Shown piece after piece: positions 7,892 to 13,664 of a DNA stretch of 14,084 nucleotides. The position numbers were made by a program, and so were the translations under genes. The stretch covers positions 1 through 14,084 of the forward strand of contig JAGRNC010000023.1 of NCBI GenBank assembly GCA_020440935.1, given 5' to 3'. This stretch comes from Leptospiraceae bacterium (GTDB lineage: Bacteria > Spirochaetota > Leptospiria > Leptospirales > Leptonemataceae). Each line of letters begins with the position of its first letter. The first letter of the stretch is position 1. Below the pieces are notes generated by a model. The model saw only the letters and a list, made by a program, of their open reading frames with translations, searched no databases and was not told where the DNA came from.

Positions 7892-8092
7892 ATGGAATTG
7901 AAAGTTGCCGGTATGAGTTGTCAGCATTGCGTGAAGAGCGTCACGGAAGCGGTGCATTCTGTGGTCCCGGGCGCGTCGGTGAATATTGAGTTAGCCGAAG
8001 GCAGCGTAAAAATCGATGGTTCGGCAGACGACAACCGCCCGGCCATAGTGCAGGCCATTGAAGACCAGGGCTACGAAGTGGCTGCCCAGTAA
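7892..8092 (+). CDS. copZ: CopZ-like copper chaperone (heavy-metal-associated domain)
   Basis: A 66-residue cytoplasmic metallochaperone consisting of one ferredoxin-like heavy-metal-associated domain. The metal-binding loop is GMSCQHC, with the paired cysteines C10 and C13. The remaining secondary structure matches the family: helix CVKSVTEAVHSVVPG, strand SVNIELAEGSVKI, helix PAIVQAIEDQGYEV. Such proteins carry Cu(I) to P-type ATPases or copper regulators. The frame is open further upstream (to 7595), but the ATG at 7892 starts exactly at the domain; the longer version overlaps the previous gene and the terminator and is rejected. No copper ATPase or CsoR/CueR-type regulator is in view. There is no good Shine-Dalgarno site; a TTGACG hexamer lies at 7857-7862. 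Specificity for copper rather than mercury or another thiophilic metal is inferred. Confidence 0.88.
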   Translation: MELKVAGMSCQHCVKSVTEAVHSVVPGASVNIELAEGSVKIDGSADDNRPAIVQAIEDQGYEVAAQ

Positions 8093-8284
8093 TTCCTTTC
8101 GGATTCAATCGGCTCTTTGTTGTAACCAGGCCGGAAGTTTTCTGGCGCGTCGTCCAGGTGGCGCGCTATTATGATAAGATACAGCGTCGTTCCGCGTTAA
8201 TGCCGCCTCCATTGGGACTGCCGAAAATTGCACCAATTCTGCAAAAATCGTTGCGAATCCAAACTCCCGGTCTTTCCGTCGCTC

Positions 8285-8767
8285 ATGATGAAGCACAGAT
8301 GGATAACCATTTTCCTTATACTGCTGTTTTTGACACCTGCCATCAGAGGAGAAAAAAAGCCGGCCGGTCCCAAAGTTACTGATAAGCCTCAAGACACTCA
8401 AGCGCCCGCCAGCTGTGCCTGCAAACAAGAGCAGTCGGACGCCGAACAGAGTCGGAATCGGCTCCTGGGCTGCATCGCAGGTATGAAACGCGAGTATCCG
8501 GGCATGTACTACGAGAGCAACCTGGACGTATTTTACCGTAAGTGCTTTGCATCCCATATTCCCTACATTCAGTCTAGCGTTAGATGCGAGCAGCGTTGCG
8601 GCGGACGAAAGGCTTGTACCGATGAATTCAATCTGCAAAAAAAGGATCTCAACGGCACCGTAGAGGTCTCCCTGGATGACCATGCCGGGTATGCGTTTGC
8701 CACAGAAATGAAGAAATTACTGGCGCAGAAGCTGGCCGGCCTGGGTCGAATGTGCCTTACCAAATAG
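8285..8767 (+). CDS. Small exported protein with eight cysteines
   Basis: A 160-residue protein starting with a clear Sec signal peptide: a basic N-region (MKHRW), hydrophobic core ITIFLILLFLTPA, and probable cleavage near residue 20-22 before EKKPAG. There is no lipobox. The mature part begins with a lysine/proline-rich linker and contains eight cysteines (C44, C46, C63, C87, C101, C105, C111, C157). These include a CAC pair and the CEQRCGGRKAC cluster. An even number of cysteines in an exported protein suggests four disulfides, or metal binding. I recognise no family. The ATG at 8285 (or the next at 8288) is chosen because it begins the signal peptide; the frame is open to 8228, but those residues would precede it pointlessly. 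It follows the copper chaperone by 192 bases and converges on the PilZ gene with a 16-base gap. Confidence 0.82.
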   Translation: MMKHRWITIFLILLFLTPAIRGEKKPAGPKVTDKPQDTQAPASCACKQEQSDAEQSRNRLLGCIAGMKREYPGMYYESNLDVFYRKCFASHIPYIQSSVRCEQRCGGRKACTDEFNLQKKDLNGTVEVSLDDHAGYAFATEMKKLLAQKLAGLGRMCLTK

Positions 8768-8783
8768 GAGCGCGGCGCATAAG

Positions 8784-9146
8784 CTAGCCCAGATCTTCCC
8801 GGGCCAGACTCAGAGAAATCAAGCTTTCCGGGATTTCCATTCTAGTATTGAACTCAATGCCCGCAAATACATAGGGCACCTGCTCGAGTTTACGAAGCGA
8901 GAACCAGACGGCTTTGCCTTCGAATGGAAATTCCAGGCGAATACCCTGACCAAGAACGCGACCAGTCACCGGTTGTTTGGCCTGCATGGCGGGCTGATCC
9001 ACCGGTATCACCACGCAAAGGCCGTGTTCGGAAATGTTCTGGAGAAAACCAGAAACATTATCTCCTAGCTCAACTGTAAACTGCGCCAGATCTCGTGGGG
9101 CCCGGCGCTCGCTTCTTCGATCGGATGCATCCACGATCGCGAGCAT
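8784..9146 (-). CDS. PilZ-domain c-di-GMP effector protein
   Basis: A 120-residue single-domain PilZ protein, expected to bind cyclic di-GMP and pass the signal to a partner. Both halves of the binding signature are present: the arginine motif RSERR (residues 11-15) and NISEHG (37-42), the (D/N)xSxxG motif. The later strands, including AVWFS (79-83) and GIEF (96-99), fit the six-stranded barrel. The ATG at 9146 is preferred because GAGAAGGA (9153-9160, coding strand) lies six bases before it. A TTG at 9185 would overlap the upstream phosphatase gene and lacks a binding site. It is the last gene of the minus-strand unit led by the histone, 19 bases after the phosphatase stop. Its target is unknown; no glycosyltransferase, flagellar or pilus gene is adjacent. 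Confidence 0.88.
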   Translation of the reverse strand: MLAIVDASDRRSERRAPRDLAQFTVELGDNVSGFLQNISEHGLCVVIPVDQPAMQAKQPVTGRVLGQGIRLEFPFEGKAVWFSLRKLEQVPYVFAGIEFNTRMEIPESLISLSLAREDLG

Positions 9147-9165
9147 ACACGGTCCTTCTCGCAAT

Positions 9166-9885
9166 TCAATCCAAAATTTTTGCAATCAGACCGGGCAACT
9201 CCGACGGTTGCCGGGCCACGGCATCAGGGCCGGGCGGTTGTTCGGCATAATACCCGTAGCCTGCCCAAATGCTGCGAATGTTTGCATTCCTGGCGGCCAC
9301 AATGTCGCCTGCGGAATCGCCTACCATGATTGATCTGGATTGCACTTCCGTTGCATCGCAACCGAGGGTCCGAGCGATTTGTTGGATTCCCGTTTTGAGC
9401 GGCAAAGCCGATGGCTTGCTTTCGGGCAAAGTGTCGCCGCCGTAGACTAGTTGGAAGTGCGATGCAATTTCCAGTTTCTCCAGGAGCAATTTAGAGAGGC
9501 CCTCGGGCTTGTTTGTGTAAAGCGCCAACGTGTAATCGCTGGCGAGTTGGGCGAGGCATTCTGCCATACCGGGATAGCACCGTGTGCTCTCATTGATTCG
9601 CCTGGAGTACTCCAGGGTGTAGATTCGATCAAGCTCCAGAAGGATCTGATTCTCATCGACGTAGTTGCCTTCCAGTACCGAAGGATCGGCCAGCGCTTCC
9701 GGGAAGCACTGGCGATATAGAAAATCCATACCTTTGATTACGTATGGAAAGAATGATTCGGTCGGCCGTTGTTCCAGTCCGAGTTGGTTTCGGATGCTGG
9801 CCGCTGCATTGGCCATATCTGCTCGGCTATCCTCAATGGTTCCGTCCAGATCCAGGAAAATGAGACCGTTCAAAAAGGCAGACAC
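9166..9885 (-). CDS. HAD-family phosphatase, phosphoglycolate phosphatase-like
   Basis: A 239-residue cytoplasmic hydrolase of the haloacid dehalogenase superfamily. All four motifs are visible: DLDGT with nucleophile D12 and acid/base D14; the motif II threonine in YTNKP (T124); the motif III lysine in ESKPSALPLK (K157); and GDSAGDI with metal-binding D190 and D194. The helical cap between residues 20 and 100 and the ending GPDAVARQPSELPGLI resemble Gph, which removes phosphate from 2-phosphoglycolate formed during DNA repair. Other small phosphate esters are possible, so no symbol is given. The start is GTG 9885, nine bases after the cupin stop; a stop lies upstream in frame, so no longer version exists. 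There is no strong Shine-Dalgarno site, consistent with translational coupling to the cupin gene. Confidence 0.87.
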   Translation of the reverse strand: MSAFLNGLIFLDLDGTIEDSRADMANAAASIRNQLGLEQRPTESFFPYVIKGMDFLYRQCFPEALADPSVLEGNYVDENQILLELDRIYTLEYSRRINESTRCYPGMAECLAQLASDYTLALYTNKPEGLSKLLLEKLEIASHFQLVYGGDTLPESKPSALPLKTGIQQIARTLGCDATEVQSRSIMVGDSAGDIVAARNANIRSIWAGYGYYAEQPPGPDAVARQPSELPGLIAKILD

Positions 9886-9894
9886 AGATTGTGA

Positions 9895-10296
9895 CTAGTT
9901 ACTTCCCTGGTATTGGCCCGAAGCTTTTAGAGTTTCCATGGATCCTTTTCCATCGCCATGCTCGGTAACGCTTCGCTTTCCATCCCTGGAACCTTTGTAA
10001 GCCGTAAACGGACGGCCGTTATGCGACCGCACCACATGAGGCACTCCGGGAGGGATGACCAGGATATCGCCACCCTCAATTGTGACTGGATCGTCGTCAA
10101 AGTAGAAGGTGATTACTCCCGAAACAGCGCCACGAATTTCTTCGTAGTCGTGGCTGTGGCTACTTCGCTCAAACCATGGATCGCAAGTTTGCAGGTCGTA
10201 AACCTGAAAACCGTAGCTGGCCAGCTCCCGGGAAACGCTTTCCTCGGTTGGCTCCTCCCGGTGTGGCCATTTGTAAACTTTTACTCCAGGGTGCAT
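9895..10296 (-). CDS. Single-domain cupin protein
   Basis: A 133-residue small beta-barrel protein of the cupin superfamily. Motif 1 appears as HSHDYEE (H47, H49, E52/E53) followed by GAVSGVITFYF. Motif 2 is GGDILVIPPGVPHVV, with H87. These residues form a mononuclear metal site (Fe, Mn, Ni or Zn in known members). The domain resembles dioxygenase-like cupins, including acireductone dioxygenase, but too little is distinctive to name a substrate, and the methionine salvage genes are not nearby. The ATG at 10296 follows the histone stop by eight bases and has a weak AGAG element before it, so translation may be coupled to the histone. The last 30 residues are polar, glycine/lysine rich and probably disordered. 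Confidence 0.85.
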   Translation of the reverse strand: MHPGVKVYKWPHREEPTEESVSRELASYGFQVYDLQTCDPWFERSSHSHDYEEIRGAVSGVITFYFDDDPVTIEGGDILVIPPGVPHVVRSHNGRPFTAYKGSRDGKRSVTEHGDGKGSMETLKASGQYQGSN

Positions 10297-10304
10297 ATTG
10301 CTCT

Positions 10305-10490
10305 CTAGAAATCGTGGGGACGAAGCGTGGATCGCTTATTGTCCTTGGTTCTTTTCACGGCCTGATCGATCAATTCGTAGACCTTTTTGTTTAATTCTTC
10401 TACGGCATCCGCAGACACCATGCAGCCTTGTGATTTAATGTACGCACGAGTCTTGCTCGCAACAACCAGCTGTTCTCTTTCTTCGGACAT
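10305..10490 (-). CDS. Bacterial histone (minimal histone-fold DNA-binding protein)
   Basis: A 61-residue protein that reads as a single histone fold. Predicted alpha-1 is about residues 8-20 (VVASKTRAYIKS). The long central alpha-2 is about 26-50 (DAVEELNKKVYELIDQAVKR). Loop 2 is KRSTLRPHDF at the C-terminus. R53, T55 and D60 reproduce the RxTxxxxD signature of archaeal and eukaryotic histones, where the arginine and aspartate form a clamp. The third helix is almost absent, as in the short histones described from Bdellovibrio (Bd0055) and Leptospira, which dimerise and bind or bend DNA. A nucleoid-structuring role is therefore likely. AAGGAGA lies five bases before the ATG, implying strong expression. 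It is the first gene of a four-gene minus-strand unit and is divergent from galE. The assignment rests on recalled family similarity, not on an alignment. Confidence 0.85.
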   Translation of the reverse strand: MSEEREQLVVASKTRAYIKSQGCMVSADAVEELNKKVYELIDQAVKRTKDNKRSTLRPHDF

Positions 10491-10495
10491 GAGGT

Positions 10496-10502
10496 TCTCC
10501 TT
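10496..10502 (-). promoter_or_regulatory. Shine-Dalgarno site of the histone gene
   Basis: On the coding strand AAGGAGA precedes the ATG at 10490 with a five-base gap. It is one of the best sites in the window and fits an abundant chromatin protein. Confidence 0.8.
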
Positions 10503-10515
10503 TTTCGTTTACAGG

Positions 10516-10566
10516 GGAAACCACTGTCGGCATCCAGTGCCGTAGCTCCCTTCGACAAGGGTTTCC
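10516..10566 (-). repeat. Nested inverted repeats in the histone leader
   Basis: GGAAACC (10516-10522) and GGTTTCC (10560-10566) are exact complements. Between them lie two smaller hairpins: CGGCA/TGCCG (10528-10532 with 10538-10542) and CCCTT/AAGGG (10548-10552 with 10557-10561). The latter shares two bases with the outer arm. Together they could form a three-way junction that ends 14 bases before the histone Shine-Dalgarno site. Because the pairing is symmetric in DNA, it could instead serve as an operator for either divergent gene. No folding computation was made. Confidence 0.4.
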
Positions 10567-10611
10567 TGCCGTCGGGCCGATTTCAAGAGAAATTCAAGGA
10601 TTGTTTGGGGT

Positions 10612-11583
10612 ATGAAAATTGGCATTACCGGCGGGGCGGGCTACATCGCGTCCCATATTGTGTGGGATCTGCTGGAATTAGGCCATGAAATTGTCATTCT
10701 CGATAATTTGAGCACCGGCAATCGGAAGAATCTCCCCAATCTAGCAAACTGCACATTTCTAGAAGGAGATGTGGGGCGGCCCGAGGACCTGGATCGCTTC
10801 CTTCCCGGGCTGGATTGCGTCTTCCACTTTGCCGCCTGGAAGGCGGCCGGTGAATCCATGGTTCTGCCCGAAAAGTACAGCGCAAATAATGTCCGGGGCT
10901 CCTTTCTTCTGATCGAGCGAATGCTCGCTGCCGGTATTACTGCTCTGGTATTTAGTTCCAGCGCCGCGGTGTATGGGGATCCCCAATATGATCCCATCGA
11001 CGAAGCCCATCCCCGAGTACCGGTAAATTACTACGGATTTACCAAATTATTGATAGAAGAAAACCTTGGCTGGATGGACCGACTCAAAGGTTTGCGATTT
11101 GCAGCACTTCGCTATTTTAATGCAGCTGGCTACGATGTAAAAGGCAGAGTCCGCGGACTGGAGCAGAGTCCGCAGAACTTGCTGCCCGTGGTGATGGAAG
11201 TGGCCACCGGGCAGAGGGAAGAACTGCAAATCTTTGGCGACGACTACGATACGCCCGATGGCACCTGTATCCGCGACTACATCCATGCGAACGACCTGGC
11301 CTCCGCGCACATTGCTGCCATGAATTACATCGTTGAGCAGAAAAAAAGTATTACCGTGAACCTGGGATCGGAAAAAGGTCTGAGTGTGAAAGAAATCCTC
11401 ACAGCGGCCAGGGAAGTGACAGGCAGAGAGATACCTGCGCGCATCGTGGAGCGCAGACCCGGCGATCCTGCGCGATTGGTGGCAAGCGCATCGCGGGCTC
11501 GCGCTCAGCTGGGCTGGCAGGCCAGGCATTCCGATGCAAAGACTTTGATTTCCAGCATGTGGGATGTGTACCGAGTTCAATGA
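10612..11583 (+). CDS. galE: UDP-glucose 4-epimerase
   Basis: A 323-residue extended SDR enzyme that interconverts UDP-glucose and UDP-galactose, supplying galactose for lipopolysaccharide and glycans. ITGGAGYIASH (residues 5-15) is the NAD-binding turn, with alanine in place of the third glycine. SSSAAVYG (115-122) holds the catalytic serine, and YGFTK (141-145) gives the Tyr-Lys pair. RYFNAAG (168-174) and YDTPDGTCIRDYIHANDLA (212-230) are close matches to GalE. A UDP-GlcNAc or UDP-glucuronate epimerase is a weaker alternative. The length is close to the usual 330-340. The ATG at 10612 is divergent from the histone gene, 121 bases away. A GGGG run lies close to the ATG, and AAGGA is further upstream than ideal. 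The gene ends in an ATGA overlap with the lipoprotein gene, so the two are co-transcribed. Confidence 0.92.
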   Translation: MKIGITGGAGYIASHIVWDLLELGHEIVILDNLSTGNRKNLPNLANCTFLEGDVGRPEDLDRFLPGLDCVFHFAAWKAAGESMVLPEKYSANNVRGSFLLIERMLAAGITALVFSSSAAVYGDPQYDPIDEAHPRVPVNYYGFTKLLIEENLGWMDRLKGLRFAALRYFNAAGYDVKGRVRGLEQSPQNLLPVVMEVATGQREELQIFGDDYDTPDGTCIRDYIHANDLASAHIAAMNYIVEQKKSITVNLGSEKGLSVKEILTAAREVTGREIPARIVERRPGDPARLVASASRARAQLGWQARHSDAKTLISSMWDVYRVQ

Positions 11584-12524
11584 TACGTCGCGCCATATTT
11601 ATCGTACTGATCTTACTGTGCTTTTGCTCCCGGCAACAGGATCTGATTCAAGAAGGCGAAGAATACATAAAGGCCGGCGACGTGGATCGGGCCATGGAGC
11701 GATTTGAGCTTGCTTCGCGATTTGCGGACACTCCGGAGGCGCAGGCAGGCGTAGGATTGGTGCTAAGCCTCAAGCGAATGACTTCGGTGACCGGGCTAAC
11801 CATGATGGAGAAAGCGCTGTCGCGGAAGTTCGACCTGGATCTTCTGGGCCGACTATTCACTTTGTATCTGGATATGGGACTTTCCGACCGAGCCAGCGCA
11901 TCCATCGGCGCAACGCGAATTGGAGAAGACCGGTACTTTCTTCCGGAAGTGGAGATATTACGCAAGACTTTGCAATGTCTGAATGGAACCCGCGATATCG
12001 ATGGCGATTCCATTCGTGCGGTCAAAACCGAATCGGTGGAATACAGTTCTCGGAGGCGCTCTTATGCGGCTCGCTGCGACGTTGCGCGCTTAATCCGTAA
12101 AATCGAAGGCTACTATCCATACAAACTCTACCGGGGCAGGGGACAGCCAGTGGGCGATGTGCGCAATCCAGCAATCTATTACCTTTTGAAAGAGCCGGAG
12201 GCGCAGAAGTTTACGGACGGGGTGGAGGCCTGGCAAAAGATTCTTGGACTCAAGGAAATTACGCGCTGTGAGATTTCAAAGATTTATGCCATACCTGCCG
12301 ACGCCTTGAAGGTGGATGCCACGGTTTGCCGCGCGAAGTATCCACAGTCCCTGGTGATTCTGCGGGAACGTCCCCCGGAGCTAAAAGAAGAGGAATTCTT
12401 CCATTTCCCAGAGAAACTGTTTGATGATTCGCAATTTTATCCCGAATTCCATAAATTACCGGAATACTACTATCCGGGTTCCCCCACCGAGGACCGCTCG
12501 GAAGACTCCCGAAACGACCCTTGA
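11580..12524 (+). CDS. Putative lipoprotein with TPR-like N-terminal region
   Basis: A 314-residue protein with an export signal (MIRRAIFIVLILLCFC) ending in two cysteines, C14 and C16. C16, preceded by LCF, or C14, preceded by ILL, could be lipidated under the relaxed spirochaetal lipobox. After it, residues 21-60 form helix-turn-helix pairs typical of tetratricopeptide repeats (EEYIKAGDVDRAMERFELAS), and helical pairing continues to about residue 115. The C-terminal half is tyrosine-rich (for example YYPYKLYRGRGQ and PEYYYPGSP), contains four more cysteines and has no family I recognise. The ATG at 11580 is chosen because it overlaps the galE stop as ATGA and starts the signal directly; the alternative at 11559 adds seven residues inside galE. 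It probably assists envelope assembly, which is inference only. Confidence 0.8.
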   Translation: MIRRAIFIVLILLCFCSRQQDLIQEGEEYIKAGDVDRAMERFELASRFADTPEAQAGVGLVLSLKRMTSVTGLTMMEKALSRKFDLDLLGRLFTLYLDMGLSDRASASIGATRIGEDRYFLPEVEILRKTLQCLNGTRDIDGDSIRAVKTESVEYSSRRRSYAARCDVARLIRKIEGYYPYKLYRGRGQPVGDVRNPAIYYLLKEPEAQKFTDGVEAWQKILGLKEITRCEISKIYAIPADALKVDATVCRAKYPQSLVILRERPPELKEEEFFHFPEKLFDDSQFYPEFHKLPEYYYPGSPTEDRSEDSRNDP

Positions 12525-12548
12525 CAGCGCATGCGAAAACGCTACTCT
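12521..12548 (+). promoter_or_regulatory. Candidate carA promoter for a leaderless transcript
   Basis: A perfect -35 hexamer TTGACA (12521-12526) is followed after 16 bases by TACTCT (12543-12548), a partial -10 match. The ATG at 12555 begins six bases after the -10, so transcription would start at or next to the start codon. The -35 overlaps the stop codon of the lipoprotein gene. Confidence 0.45.
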
Positions 12549-12554
12549 GACATT

Positions 12555-13664
12555 ATGAGTGCAAAAACGCCCGCTGTTTTAGTTCTGGAAAATGGACAGT
12601 ATTTTGAAGGATTTTCCTTTGGCGCCGAAAGAGATGCGCTGGGAGAAGTATGCTTTAATACATCCATGGCTGGATATCAGGAGATCCTTACCGATCCCTC
12701 CTACAGCGGACAACTGGTGACGCTCACCTATCCTATGATTGGAAATTACGGCGTGCATCCGGATTACAGCCAGTCCTCAAAGATTCAAGCCGAAGCGCTG
12801 ATCGTAAAGCGCTACGTTAATCATCCGTCCAACCACATGGCGGAGAAGACTCTTCAGGAATATTTAATCGAACAAAACACTCCGGCCATCGAGCGTATAG
12901 ATACCCGTAAATTGGTTCTTACTCTTCGAAATGAAGGCGCCATGCGCGGCGGCCTTTTTCCGGGGCAACGTTACTCCGAGGGACTTCTGGAAAAGGTACG
13001 TTCCATTCCGCAAATGCTCGGCCAGGATCTGGTATCTCGAGTGAGCGTAGAGAAACCCTATGTCTTTGGCGCGCAGGGCGGAAAGTATCGCATCGCCGTT
13101 ATGGATTTTGGAGTGAAAACGAATATACTACGTTATCTTAATGAAAGCGGATTCGAAGTGCACGTCTTTCCTGCCTCTACACCTCTGGACCAGCTCAATG
13201 ATTTCGATTGCTACTTTCTCTCCAACGGGCCCGGCGATCCAGAGCCTGTGACGTACGCTGTGGAGACTGCAAAAGGATTGCTCGCCACCGGAAAGCCAGT
13301 ATTTGGAATTTGCCTGGGACATCAAATTATTGGCCTTGCCCGGGGGTGGAAAACCTTCAAGCTAAAGTTTGGTCATCGCGGCGGTAACCAGCCCGTCAAA
13401 GAAATGAAAAGCGGCCGGGTAGAGATTACCGCTCAAAATCACGGCTTCGCCGTAGAGGCCAATGAAAAAGAAGGGAACTTGAAAGTTTCGCATGTGAACC
13501 TGAATGATCGCACCATCGAGGGCTTCTACAACGATGATTCCTACTTGATTACCGTGCAGCATCACCCGGAAGCAAGTCCCGGGCCCAATGATTCGGCTCA
13601 TATGTTTAAAGACTTCTTCTCCCTGGTAGAGCAATATTACCAGAAGAATGAAAAGGCCAGCTAA
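12555..13664 (+). CDS. carA: Carbamoyl phosphate synthetase small (glutaminase) subunit
   Basis: The glutamine amidotransferase subunit of carbamoyl phosphate synthetase. It releases ammonia from glutamine for CarB, feeding pyrimidine and arginine synthesis. At 369 residues it has the usual length. The N-terminal domain carries the hallmark GEVCFNTSMAGYQEILTDP and the later IDTRKLVLTLRNEGAMRGG. The class I amidotransferase domain has the nucleophile cysteine in GICLGHQ (C253 from this start), and H337 and E339 in QHHPEASPGP, the same spacing as in E. coli CarA. ATG 12555 is chosen because homologues begin with a strand equivalent to AVLVLENGQ. ATG 12531 would add eight residues (MRKRYSDI). 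Neither start has a Shine-Dalgarno site. The gene overlaps the next by 17 bases. CarB is not adjacent on the downstream side. Confidence 0.95.
   Translation: MSAKTPAVLVLENGQYFEGFSFGAERDALGEVCFNTSMAGYQEILTDPSYSGQLVTLTYPMIGNYGVHPDYSQSSKIQAEALIVKRYVNHPSNHMAEKTLQEYLIEQNTPAIERIDTRKLVLTLRNEGAMRGGLFPGQRYSEGLLEKVRSIPQMLGQDLVSRVSVEKPYVFGAQGGKYRIAVMDFGVKTNILRYLNESGFEVHVFPASTPLDQLNDFDCYFLSNGPGDPEPVTYAVETAKGLLATGKPVFGICLGHQIIGLARGWKTFKLKFGHRGGNQPVKEMKSGRVEITAQNHGFAVEANEKEGNLKVSHVNLNDRTIEGFYNDDSYLITVQHHPEASPGPNDSAHMFKDFFSLVEQYYQKNEKAS

Noticed and set aside
8105..8683. 192-codon open frame on the minus strand
   Set aside because: It lies antisense to the exported cysteine-rich protein, which has a clear signal peptide. 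The minus product has no domain or ribosome binding site, and its sequence looks random.
9147..9185. TTG start for the PilZ gene
   Set aside because: It overlaps the phosphatase gene and has no binding site, whereas ATG 9146 has GAGAAGGA six bases upstream.
11047..11580. 177-codon minus-strand frame inside galE
   Set aside because: A shadow of galE, whose catalytic and cofactor motifs are intact throughout this interval.
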